Source of the DNA: JBBQVO01 sp038211505 | GTDB lineage: Bacteria > Chloroflexota > Dehalococcoidia > DSTF01 > JACRBR01 | NCBI GenBank assembly: GCA_038211505.1 | Contig: JBBQVO010000088.1 | Location: 1 to 13,527 of the forward strand | Direction of reading: 5' to 3' | DNA length: 13,527 bases | In this document: one piece after another, positions 1 to 8,138 of the stretch | Layout: each line of letters opens with the position of its first letter | Position numbering within the stretch: the first letter of the stretch is position 1 | Translations under genes and position numbers: made by a program | The notes under the pieces: generated by a model | Seen by the model: only the letters and a program-made list of their open reading frames with translations | What the model was told of the DNA's origin: nothing | Database searches by the model: none

Positions 1-1
1 C

Positions 2-259
2 CCCGAGATCCACATGAGCATCGTCGAACTCGGCCTCGTCTACGGCGTCGACGTCACGGACGACGGCGTCGTCACCGTCGAGTACACGCTGACCAGCCCC
101 GGATGCCCCCTCGGCGCCGTCATCGACGGCCAGATCAAAGACGTCCTCGTCGACCTCCCCGGCGTCAAGGAAGTCATCGGCAAGCTCACCTTCTCACCCC
201 CCTGGGACCCCAAAACCATGGCCAGCGACGACGTAAAAATGCAACTCGGCATCTGGTAG
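2..259 (+). CDS. MIP18/DUF59 family iron-sulfur cluster assembly protein (5' end cut by window)
   Basis: This small protein belongs to the MIP18 (DUF59, SufT/PaaD-like) family, which helps mature iron-sulfur proteins in the cytoplasm. The visible part starts P-E-I-H-M-S-I-V-E-L-G-L-V-Y, the family's N-terminal DPEI...DLGLVY signature with the preceding Asp lost off the window edge. The ATG at 14 is therefore an internal Met, and the true start lies upstream. Further on are the conserved T-S-P-G-C-P segment with the family's single reactive Cys, and a C-terminal P-P-W-D-P motif followed by a short helix ending Q-L-G-I-W. The visible 85 residues are most of a family member of about 100. The stop is TAG, so amber is an ordinary stop here. 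Family assignment is firm; the exact client proteins are unknown. Confidence 0.88.
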   Translation, partial: PEIHMSIVELGLVYGVDVTDDGVVTVEYTLTSPGCPLGAVIDGQIKDVLVDLPGVKEVIGKLTFSPPWDPKTMASDDVKMQLGIW

Positions 260-321
260 GGTTTCGAACGCGGCCGACTTCAACGTCAGGCTGAGTGGTG
301 CGAGACGTCGCCGAATGCCCT

Positions 322-348
322 GTAGGGGCGGCCCCATGTGGCCGCCCG
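322..348 (+). repeat. GC-rich intergenic hairpin repeat, family A copy 1
   Basis: A 27-base element whose arms GGGCGGCC (326-333) and GGCCGCCC (340-347) are perfect 8-base inverted repeats around a 6-base loop, C-C-A-T-G-T. It matches the copy at 464-490 at 26 of 27 positions. There is no T-run after it, so it is not a canonical terminator. It resembles REP-like or MITE-like intergenic elements; that class label is inference. Confidence 0.8.
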
Positions 349-463
349 TCGTCGACAGCGACACGACGGCGATCGCTGTTTGCGTCTGCGCCATTCGTGA
401 CCGCTTTACCGTCTAGGTGATTCATTGTCGTGGGGCTGCCCTCAAGCACAGCCGAAATCCTTC

Positions 464-490
464 GTAGGGGCGGCCCGATGTGGCCGCCCG
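464..490 (+). repeat. GC-rich intergenic hairpin repeat, family A copy 2
   Basis: The second copy has arms at 468-475 and 482-489 and loop C-G-A-T-G-T. It differs from copy 1 at one loop base. Weaker similarity to copy 1 extends about 12 bases upstream (both have GCCGAA), which suggests the mobile or amplified unit is longer than the hairpin. Confidence 0.8.
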
Positions 491-602
491 CCACCGGCCA
501 ACGGCGCCCGACCTCGCGTGTGCTAACCCGCCCGAGGGACGCCACCCAACACCAACCCCGTCGCTGCTCCGTCTCGTTCAAGTTGATCCTGCCTTTCATG
601 AA

Positions 603-640
603 TGACAGAATCACTGCTCAACTACGAGTGACGGAATCAC
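603..640 (+). repeat. Short direct repeat TGACRGAATCAC, two copies 26 bases apart
   Basis: TGACAGAATCAC at 603-614 and TGACGGAATCAC at 629-640 match at 11 of 12 positions with a 26-base period, about two and a half helical turns. They lie just upstream of the first gltB promoter candidate and could be paired protein-binding sites. Chance is not excluded. Confidence 0.3.
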
Positions 641-667
641 CCCTCATCCACATGTGAAGCCGGCCGC

Positions 668-696
668 TTGTCAAACACACACCGCTCCGCTACTAT
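668..696 (+). promoter_or_regulatory. Candidate sigma-70 promoter P1 upstream of gltB
   Basis: TTGTCA (668-673), a 17-base spacer, then TACTAT (691-696). The -35 matches the consensus at 5 of 6 bases and the -10 at 4 of 6, with ideal spacing. Transcription from here would start near 703 and give a leader of about 170 bases that contains the hairpin at 737-806. Confidence 0.45.
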
Positions 697-736
697 CCTC
701 GAATCTATCGAGAAGACGGCGCTTCGTGACGTAACA

Positions 737-806
737 ACCTACGCCGCGCAGCCGAAGGGGTCGCGAGAGGCGGCCTTTTGTGTTTCCCGGAGACCCTGGC
801 GTAGGT
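737..806 (+). promoter_or_regulatory. Candidate structured leader element upstream of gltB
   Basis: ACCTACGCC (737-745) and GGCGTAGGT (798-806) are perfect 9-base inverted repeats closing a 52-base interior. Inside, GGGGTC (757-762) can pair with GACCCT (792-797). A competing hairpin GCCGC/GCGGC (743-747 with 770-774) would share bases 743-745 with the outer stem and is followed by TTTTGTGTTT (776-785), which looks like a weak terminator. This mutually exclusive arrangement resembles an attenuator, but I match it to no known riboswitch class. Confidence 0.3.
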
Positions 807-807
807 C

Positions 808-836
808 GTGACAGCGATTGTGATGTACGTTACAAT
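808..836 (+). promoter_or_regulatory. Candidate sigma-70 promoter P2 for gltBD
   Basis: GTGACA (808-813), a 17-base spacer, then TACAAT (831-836). Both hexamers match consensus at 5 of 6 positions, making this the best promoter in the window. The start would fall near 843, about 29 bases before the gltB GTG. A CRP/FNR-like palindrome occupies the spacer and the -10. Confidence 0.6.
817..836 (+). promoter_or_regulatory. Operator-like palindrome TGTGA-N6-TTACA in the gltB promoter
   Basis: A 20-base imperfect palindrome (8 of 10 paired positions) with core TGTGA-N6-TTACA, one base from the CRP-family consensus TGTGA-N6-TCACA. It also reads GTG-N8-TAC, one base from the NtcA box GTA-N8-TAC. It overlaps the P2 -10, so bound protein would be expected to repress. 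The bound regulator is not identified here. Confidence 0.4.
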
Positions 837-871
837 TGCTTTTCACACTTCCGATTCAAGAGTGAGTAACA

Positions 872-3800
872 GTGAACGCTCCGCTGTACGGGCCCGATGA
901 GCACCGGGATGCCCGCGATACCGGCTTCGCCGCCGATATCGCCGATACGTCGTCGTCTGGCGCCGCGCGGCCGAATGGCCTGCCGCGACGCCTACCGCTA
1001 GGCGCCCGCGCGGTGCCCTTCAGCGCGCTCCCACCAGCCAGCGGCCTCTACGATCCCCGCTTCGAGCACGATGCCTGTGGCGTCGGCTTCGTCGTTGACG
1101 TAACGGGCGCGAAGAGCCGCGATATCGTCGATACCGCCCTCGGCGCCCTCTGCAACCTCGATCATCGCGGCGCATCAGGCGCAGAGGTCAACACCGGCGA
1201 CGGCGCCGGCATCCTCATCCAGGTGCCCGACAAGTTCCTCCGCGCCGTGGCCGGTTTCGCGCTGCCGCCCGCAGGCGGCTATGGCGTCGGCCTCGCCTTC
1301 CTCCCGTCGGACGAAACCGCGGCAGGGAAGGCGCGCACCGTCGTCGAAGATCTCGCCAACCAGCAGGGTCTACAGGTGCTCGGCTGGCGCAACGTCCCGA
1401 TCGACGCCGCGATGATCGGCCCGACAGCGCGCTCCGTGATGCCCGGTTTCTGGCAATGCTTCGTCTCCGACCCCGTGGGCGGCGCCACCGGGATCGCGCT
1501 CGATCGCAAGCTCTTCGTCCTGCGCAACCGCGCCGAGCACGAGCTCCACGACGATCTCGCCATCTACTTCGCGTCCCTGTCGAGCCGCACGCTCGTCTAC
1601 AAGGGCATGCTCACGACGCCGCAGCTCCAGGAGTTCTTCCCTGATCTCAGCGACGCGCGAATCGAATCCGCGCTCGCTCTCGTCCACAGCAGATTCTCGA
1701 CGAACACATTCCCGACGTGGCCGCTCGCACACCCCTACCGCTACGTCGCCCACAACGGCGAGATCAATACGGTGCAGGGCAACCGCAACTGGATGCGCGC
1801 GCGCTCGGCGCAGATCGCCACGCCGCTGATTCCGGATCTCGAGCAGGCATTGCCGGTGATCACGGAACTTTCATCCGACACCGCGAGCTTTGACGAAGTG
1901 CTCGAGCTGTTGCATCTCGGCGGCCGCTCGCTCGCCCACGCCGTGTTAATGATGATCCCGGAGGCGTGGCAGAATCACGCAACGATGTCGCCGGCGAAGC
2001 GCGCCTTCTACCGCTACCACGCATCGCTGATGGAGCCGTGGGACGGTCCTGCGTCGATCGCGTTCAGCGACGGCACCGTGATTGGCGCTGTGCTCGACCG
2101 AAACGGACTGCGTCCCAGCCGCTACTGGGTCACCGACGACAACCGCGTGATCATGGCGAGCGAGACCGGCGTCGTCAACATCGATCCCGCGCGCGTCGTC
2201 ATGAAGGGCCGCCTGCAGCCCGGCAAGATGTTCCTCGTCGACACATCGCTCGGCCGCATCGTCGATGATGAAGAGATCAAGGCCACGCTCGCCGCCGAGT
2301 ACCCGTACGAGAAGTGGTGCGCCGAAGGCCTTGTGCATCTCGACGATCTGCCGGAGCGCGGACACATCATCTATTCGCATCAGTCCGTCGTTCGCCGCCA
2401 GATGACGTTCGGCTACACGCATGAAGAACTCAAGCTGCTCGTCGCGCCGATGGCCAAAGCCGGCATGGAGGCGGTCGGCTCGATGGGCACCGACACCCCC
2501 GTCGCCGTGCTTTCCGAACGTCCCCGGCTGCTCTTCGACTACTTCCAGCAGCTCTTCGCGCAGGTCACGAACCCGCCACTCGACGCCAACTTCGAACAGT
2601 TGGTGACATCGCTGGAGTCAACGATCGGCGCCGAGGGCAACCTGCTCGATGCTGACCCTGAGGCATGCCACCAGATTGAGCTGCCGTACCCAATCCTCGA
2701 CAACGACGAGCTGGCCAAGCTCATCCACATCAACGATGACGGCGACCGCCCGGAGTTCGCCGCAAAGGTGATCGCTGGCTTCTACCGGGTCGCCGGCGGC
2801 GGCGCGGCGCTTCGCGAGGCGCTCGACCGCGTCTGCGCCGAAGCGACAGCGGCAATCGATGACGGCGCGCGCATCATCGTGCTCTCCGATCGCGACTCCG
2901 GCCCGGAGCTCGCGCCGATCCCATCGCTGCTGCTCGTCTCCGCCGTGCACCATCACCTGATCCGCGCCCGCCGGCGCACGAAAGTCGGGCTTGTGCTCGA
3001 ATCGGGCGACGCGCGCGAAGTGCATCACATGGCGCTGCTCATCGGCTACGGCGCCGGCGCCATCAACCCCTATCTGGCATTTGAGTCGATCGAGGATCTC
3101 GTGGCGCAGGGCTTACACGGCCTCGACGCGATCGACGCGCACCACGCGATCAAGAACTACGTCAAGGCGGCAGGCAAGGGTGTGCTCAAGGTGATGGCCA
3201 AGATGGGCATCTCCACCGTCGCGTCGTATCGCGCCGCCCAGGTCTTCGAAGCGATCGGCCTCGGCCAGGAATTGGTCGACGAATACGTCACCGGCACCGT
3301 CTCCCGTCTCGGCGGCATCGGCCTCGACGAGATCGCCGAGGAGGTCGCCCGTCGCCACCGTCGCGCCTACGCGCCGCGCCCCAGCGAGCTCGCCCATCGC
3401 GATCTCGATCTTGGCGGCGAATACCAGTGGCGCCGCGAGGGCGAGTACCACCTCTTCAATCCCGAGACCGTGTTCAAGCTCCAGCACGCGAGCCGCGCCA
3501 AGCGGTACGACGTCTTCAAGGAGTACACGCATCTCGTCGACGACCAGTCGAAACGCCTGGCGACGCTGCGCGGCCTCTTCACGATCCGCGACGACGTCCG
3601 CCAGCCCGTGCCGATCGACGAAGTCGAGCCGGTGAGCGAGATCGTCAAGCGCTTCGCCACCGGCGCGATGTCGTACGGCTCGATCTCGAAAGAAGCGCAT
3701 GAGAATCTCGCCATCGCCATGAACCGCCTCGGTGGCAAGTCCAACACTGGCGAAGGTGGCGAGGACAACGACCGCTACATCCGCGACGAAAACGGCGATC

Positions 3801-4213
3801 TCCGTCGCTCCGCCGTGCACCAGGTCGCGTCCGGACGCTTCGGCGTCACGTCGGAGTATCTCGTCAACGCCGACGATCTGCAGATCAAGATGGCGCAGGG
3901 TGCCAAGCCTGGCGAAGGCGGCCAGCTCTCCGGCATCAAAGTCTACCCGTGGATCGCCGCCACCCGCGGCTGCACGCCCGGCGTCGGCCTGATCAGTCCC
4001 CCGCCGCATCACGACATCTATTCGATCGAAGACATCAAGCAGCTCATCCACGATCTCAAGAACGCCAATCCAGCCGCCCGCGTGCATGTGAAACTCGTCG
4101 CGCAGGTCGGTGTCGGCACCGTCGCCGCCGGCGTCGCGAAAGCGTACAGCGACGTCGTCCTCATCTCCGGCCATGACGGCGGCACAGGCGCATCGCCGCT
4201 CACGTCGATCTAG
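872..4213 (+). CDS. gltB: Glutamate synthase large subunit, N-terminal 1113 residues, ending at an in-frame amber codon
   Basis: GltB releases ammonia from glutamine and adds it to 2-oxoglutarate to form glutamate. Seen here: L-Y-D-P-R-F-E-H-D-A-C-G-V-G-F with the class II amidotransferase nucleophile Cys69, which becomes N-terminal after propeptide removal; a glutaminase domain to about residue 480 (HNGEINTVQGNRNWMRAR near 295); a central domain; then the FMN synthase domain (MSYGSISKEAHENLAIAMNR from 933; GHDGGTGASPLTSI at 1100-1113). The family continues with K-H-A-G, but here the Lys codon is TAG, and the same frame continues H-A-G-A-P-W-E-L to 5581. The product as read lacks the 3Fe-4S cysteines and the C-terminal GXGXG domain. 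A TGA at 863-865 makes GTG 872 the earliest start and gives an unusually long 68-residue propeptide. GTG 1013, giving 21 residues, is an alternative. Confidence 0.9.
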   Translation: MNAPLYGPDEHRDARDTGFAADIADTSSSGAARPNGLPRRLPLGARAVPFSALPPASGLYDPRFEHDACGVGFVVDVTGAKSRDIVDTALGALCNLDHRGASGAEVNTGDGAGILIQVPDKFLRAVAGFALPPAGGYGVGLAFLPSDETAAGKARTVVEDLANQQGLQVLGWRNVPIDAAMIGPTARSVMPGFWQCFVSDPVGGATGIALDRKLFVLRNRAEHELHDDLAIYFASLSSRTLVYKGMLTTPQLQEFFPDLSDARIESALALVHSRFSTNTFPTWPLAHPYRYVAHNGEINTVQGNRNWMRARSAQIATPLIPDLEQALPVITELSSDTASFDEVLELLHLGGRSLAHAVLMMIPEAWQNHATMSPAKRAFYRYHASLMEPWDGPASIAFSDGTVIGAVLDRNGLRPSRYWVTDDNRVIMASETGVVNIDPARVVMKGRLQPGKMFLVDTSLGRIVDDEEIKATLAAEYPYEKWCAEGLVHLDDLPERGHIIYSHQSVVRRQMTFGYTHEELKLLVAPMAKAGMEAVGSMGTDTPVAVLSERPRLLFDYFQQLFAQVTNPPLDANFEQLVTSLESTIGAEGNLLDADPEACHQIELPYPILDNDELAKLIHINDDGDRPEFAAKVIAGFYRVAGGGAALREALDRVCAEATAAIDDGARIIVLSDRDSGPELAPIPSLLLVSAVHHHLIRARRRTKVGLVLESGDAREVHHMALLIGYGAGAINPYLAFESIEDLVAQGLHGLDAIDAHHAIKNYVKAAGKGVLKVMAKMGISTVASYRAAQVFEAIGLGQELVDEYVTGTVSRLGGIGLDEIAEEVARRHRRAYAPRPSELAHRDLDLGGEYQWRREGEYHLFNPETVFKLQHASRAKRYDVFKEYTHLVDDQSKRLATLRGLFTIRDDVRQPVPIDEVEPVSEIVKRFATGAMSYGSISKEAHENLAIAMNRLGGKSNTGEGGEDNDRYIRDENGDLRRSAVHQVASGRFGVTSEYLVNADDLQIKMAQGAKPGEGGQLSGIKVYPWIAATRGCTPGVGLISPPPHHDIYSIEDIKQLIHDLKNANPAARVHVKLVAQVGVGTVAAGVAKAYSDVVLISGHDGGTGASPLTSI
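4211..4213 (+). other. In-frame amber codon interrupting gltB
   Basis: TAG is codon 1114 of the frame that opens at 872. Before it the protein reads S-P-L-T-S-I and after it H-A-G-A-P-W-E-L, matching the family's S-P-L-T-S-I-K-H-A-G, so one A-to-T change from AAG explains it. The base after TAG is C, a context generally considered leaky. Other genes here (DUF59, small membrane protein, PIN toxin, solute-binding protein) end in TAG, so general reassignment of amber is unlikely. Confidence 0.9.
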
Positions 4214-5573
<1,360 letters not shown>

Positions 5574-5581
<8 letters not shown>

Positions 5582-7076
5582 TGCCACCGGCTTTCTCAAA
5601 TGGGGGCGCATCACACCGAAACGCCGCCCCGTCGAGCTGCGCCTCTACGATTGGCAGGAGGTGTACGAGCCGCTCGCTCGAGAAACCCTCAAGCAGCAGG
5701 CCGGCCGCTGCATGGATTGCGGCATCCCCTTCTGCAACAACGGCTGCCCGCTCGGCAACCTGATCCCAGACTGGAACGACCTCGTCTACCGCGATCACTG
5801 GCGCGAGGCGATCGAGCGCCTGCACGCGACGAACAACTTCCCCGAGTTCACGGGCCGTCTCTGTCCGGCGCCGTGCGAGGCATCGTGCGTGCTCGGCATC
5901 AATCAGGAGCCCGTCACGATCAAGCAGGTCGAGGTTGAGATCGTCGATCGCGCCTGGGCCGAGGGCTGGATTGAGCCCGTCATACCGACGGTGAAGACCG
6001 GCAAGCGCGTCGCCGTCGTCGGCTCCGGGCCGGCCGGCCTCGCCGCCGCGCAACAGCTCACGCGCGCCGGCCACGATGTCACCGTCTTCGTGCGCGCCGA
6101 CCGCATCGGCGGCCTCCTCCGCTACGGCATCCCCGAATTCAAGATGGAGAAGCGCCACCTCGATCGCCGCCTCGACCAGATGCGCGAGGAAGGCACTGAG
6201 TTTCGCACCAATGCGAACGTCGGCGCCGAAGGCACCGAGTTTCTCGCCAACGCGAACGTCGGCGCCGAAGGCGCCAACGGTAGGGTCTCCATCGCCGAGA
6301 TACGCGGCTTCGACGCCACCGTGCTCGCCGGCGGCGCAACGGCCGCGCGCGACCTTCCGATCCCCGGCCGCGAGCTCGGTGGCATCCATCAGGCGATGGA
6401 ATATCTGCCGATCGGCAATCAGGTGCAGCAGGGCGACCTCAAAGAGGCGACGATCACCGCCGCCGGCAAGCGCGTCGTCATCATCGGCGGCGGCGATACT
6501 GGCGCCGACTGTCTCGGCACGGCGCACCGTCAGGGCGCCGCCTCTGTGCATCAGTTCGAGATCCTGTCGCGCCCGCCCGACAGCCGCGCCCCCACGAACC
6601 CGTGGCCGACGTGGTCGAACATCTTCCGCGTCTCGTCCGCCCACGAAGAAGGCGGCGAGCGCGTCTTCAGCGTCAACACCGAACGCTTCGTCGGCGATGA
6701 GCACGGCAACGTGCGTGCCCTCATCGCGCACGAAGTGACGATGGTCGGCGGCCGCTTCGAGAAGGTCGACGGCTCCGACTTCGAGCTGCCATGTGAGCTC
6801 GTGCTGCTGGCGATGGGCTTCGTCGGCCCGGAGCGCGCCGGCCTGCTCGATGGCCTCGGCGTGAGCTACGATGCGCGCGGCAACGTCGCCCGCGACGGCT
6901 CCTTCATGACGAACGTGCCCGGCGTCTTCGCCTGCGGCGACATGGGCCGCGGCCAGAGCCTCATCGTCTGGGCGATCGCCGAGGGCCGCGCCTGCGCCGC
7001 CGGCGTCGACCGCCTCCTCGCCGGCGAAACTCAGCTCCCCTCCCCCATCGACCCCACCGCCCGCCCCCTCCTCTAA
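5574..7076 (+). CDS. gltD: Glutamate synthase small (beta) subunit, NADPH-dependent
   Basis: GltD takes electrons from NADPH through FAD and iron-sulfur clusters to GltB. The 500-residue protein is of normal length. Visible are the N-terminal cluster cysteines C46, C49, C54, C58 and C97, C101, C105 (C-P-A-P-C-E-A-S-C), the FAD dinucleotide fold G-S-G-P-A-G (150-155), the NADPH fold G-G-G-D-T-G (305-310), and the C-terminal FAD motif C-G-D-M-G-R-G-Q-S-L (454-463). Two oddities occur. Residue 173, usually an acidic residue after FAD beta-strand 2 (F-E-R-A-D-R-I-G-G), is Val from codon GTG. A 13-residue unit is tandemly repeated at 207-219 and 220-232. The ATG lies within the gltB 3' end, so translation is probably coupled to it. 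The subunit itself has an intact frame. Confidence 0.93.
6192..6269 (+). repeat. 39-base in-frame tandem duplication inside gltD
   Basis: Units 6192-6230 and 6231-6269 are identical at 35 of 39 bases and encode GTEFRTNANVGAE and GTEFLANANVGAE. The duplication keeps the frame and lies between the FAD fold and the A-G-G-A-T segment. Family members that I recall have a single E-F-R-T-x-V-N-V-G-V stretch here. Confidence 0.85.
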
Positions 7077-7095
7077 CTCAAATAGCTACGCGGAT

Positions 7096-7122
7096 GTACG
7101 GGCGGTCCGATGTGGCCGCACG
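7096..7122 (+). repeat. GC-rich intergenic hairpin repeat, family A copy 3 (diverged)
   Basis: This 27-base element matches copy 2 (464-490) at 24 of 27 positions, including the C-G-A-T-G-T loop, but arm mismatches weaken the hairpin. It sits 20 bases after the gltD stop. There is no T-run, so a terminator role is not supported. Confidence 0.65.
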
Positions 7123-7285
7123 GTGGGACTACCGACGCCGCCGCGCGTGCATAGATCCTCGGGCCCGACCATGTGAGCCACCCCCAGACACATACTTGGC
7201 GGGCATCGGATATCGTTCCGTGAGGAGCCAAATCGTCACGACGATAGAGAATCGTTCTTTCAGATTCGCCATGGAGGATGACGGT

Positions 7286-7522
7286 GTGACGGTTGTCAAG
7301 ATCGTATTGTTCCTTACTCTGTGGACATGCCTCGCGATTGTTATCGTCTATGCAGATCGGCTCGGCCGTGTATTCCAACGGGCCGATCGATCCCTATTCG
7401 GTTGGTTTTGGGGCCGTCCCGATCCGTGGGGCCGGAACGGTCGCCGCACATTCTACGGCTGGTTCGTACGCCTATGGGCAGTCGGTGCAATCTGCGTTTT
7501 AGCGTGGGGCGTGCTGGGATAG
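7286..7522 (+). CDS. Small two-helix membrane protein, unknown function
   Basis: I do not recognise this 78-residue protein. I chose GTG 7286 because GGAGG at 7273-7277 lies 8 bases upstream. The frame is open back to 7094, but that stretch runs through the repeat at 7096-7122 and has no coding character, and ATG 7271 lacks a ribosome site. The protein begins directly with a hydrophobic helix (V-V-K-I-V-L-F-L-T-L-W, about residues 3-23). A basic and aromatic loop follows (R-S-L-F-G-W-F-W-G-R-P-D-P-W-G), then a second helix to the C-terminus (W-A-V-G-A-I-C-V-L-A-W). It stands alone between gltD and the toxin-antitoxin pair. Base composition is less GC-rich than in neighbouring genes, and it may be accessory DNA. 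Confidence 0.55.
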   Translation: MTVVKIVLFLTLWTCLAIVIVYADRLGRVFQRADRSLFGWFWGRPDPWGRNGRRTFYGWFVRLWAVGAICVLAWGVLG

Positions 7523-7593
7523 ATGTCCGTGTCTGTCGTCGGGCCCGCGCCCCAACGCCGCGAGGCGAAGGCATTACGTCGACAAGTCGTCGC

Positions 7594-7622
7594 TTGACAC
7601 ATCGATCGATATCCATCAATAT
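7594..7622 (+). promoter_or_regulatory. Candidate promoter of the toxin-antitoxin pair, probably leaderless
   Basis: A perfect TTGACA (7594-7599), a 17-base spacer, then CAATAT (7617-7622; 3 of 6 to consensus). The start of transcription would fall at about 7629, which is the antitoxin ATG. The spacer and -10 hold ATCGATCGAT and two copies of ATATCCAT (7609-7616 and 7619-7626), candidate operator elements for antitoxin autoregulation. Confidence 0.45.
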
Positions 7623-7628
7623 CCATGT

Positions 7629-8138
7629 ATGAACAGCAAACCGCGACGGACGCTGGCGGCAACGGAACTTCGGGTGCGTCTCGGCGAGGCCCTGCGCGCG
7701 CTCGAGGAAGAAGATCTCGTAATCGAGAGAGGGGGTATCCCTGTGGCTCTTTTGATCAAATACGTGCGTTTGCCCGACCCGCGCGAGCTCACGCTCGATA
7801 CTGCGAGCATCGAACCCCTCGTGCCCGCCCGCGCGCGCATCGGTGAGGAGTACGAGCGCGCGCTCGCCCGTCGCGCCGAACCCGAAGGCTGGAAGCGCAT
7901 GGACGGCGCGATCGAGGCCGGCTGGGAGGGTATCGACGCTGACGAATTGGTCGCGAACATCTATCGTTGGCGGGAAGTAGGCCGCACGATCGACCGCGAC
8001 GCTCACGAAGACGAAATGAAGGATCCACGCAATGCCAGCAGCGGCGTATCTTCTGGACAGCGATATCTGTATCAACGTCCTGCGGAAACGACAGAGACAT
8101 ACGTCGCTGATCGAGATGATTCGGGCTATCAGGCCTGA
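7629..8138 (+). CDS. Phd/YefM-like antitoxin, VapB role, with long C-terminal extension
   Basis: Residues about 6-45 (R-R-T-L-A-A-T-E-L-R-V-R-L-G-E, then L-V-I-E-R-G-G-I-P-V-A-L-L-I) resemble the N-terminal DNA-binding domain of Phd/YefM antitoxins. Such proteins neutralise a partner toxin and repress their own promoter. The next gene is a PIN-domain toxin, which supports the pairing. At 169 residues it is about twice the usual length. A charged middle section (E-G-I-D-A-D-E-L-V-A-N-I-Y-R-W-R-E) is followed by about 35 residues read out of frame through the toxin gene. A TGA at 8017-8019 in the neighbouring frame, 12 bases before the toxin start, would give a conventional end if a one-base frameshift is present. 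No Shine-Dalgarno precedes ATG 7629. Confidence 0.7.
   Translation: MNSKPRRTLAATELRVRLGEALRALEEEDLVIERGGIPVALLIKYVRLPDPRELTLDTASIEPLVPARARIGEEYERALARRAEPEGWKRMDGAIEAGWEGIDADELVANIYRWREVGRTIDRDAHEDEMKDPRNASSGVSSGQRYLYQRPAETTETYVADRDDSGYQA

Larger units (their letters stand above)
260..667. other. Non-coding stretch with repeats
   Basis: I found no convincing gene between the DUF59 gene and the gltB promoter region. The short open frames here run through the GC-rich hairpin repeats and have no recognisable protein character. The stretch holds two copies of a 27-base inverted-repeat element (322-348 and 464-490) and a short direct repeat (603-614 and 629-640). No tRNA or known small RNA was recognised. 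Confidence 0.6.

Noticed and set aside
326..347. Rho-independent terminator after the DUF59 gene
   Set aside because: The hairpin is strong but has no T-run, is about 65 bases past the stop, and is a member of a repeat family.
737..806. Glycine riboswitch or glnA motif in the gltB leader
   Set aside because: GCCGAAGG resembles part of the glycine aptamer, but the downstream CTCTCAGGCAAA-type core is missing; the GGACGGAAGTAGG-type core of glnA RNA is also missing.
725..812. Small insertion element flanked by CGTGAC direct repeats (725-730, 807-812)
   Set aside because: The inverted repeat does not start next to the left copy, and a 6-base match is easily chance.
4211..4213. Pyrrolysine insertion or general amber reassignment
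   Set aside because: Pyrrolysine is known mainly in methylamine methyltransferases, and TAG ends several other genes here. A point change at a Lys codon is simpler, although suppression cannot be excluded without the genome.
7341..8075. 244-codon minus-strand frame opposite the membrane protein and antitoxin
   Set aside because: Its product is Arg-rich with no domain character, and it opposes better-supported plus-strand genes with ribosome sites.
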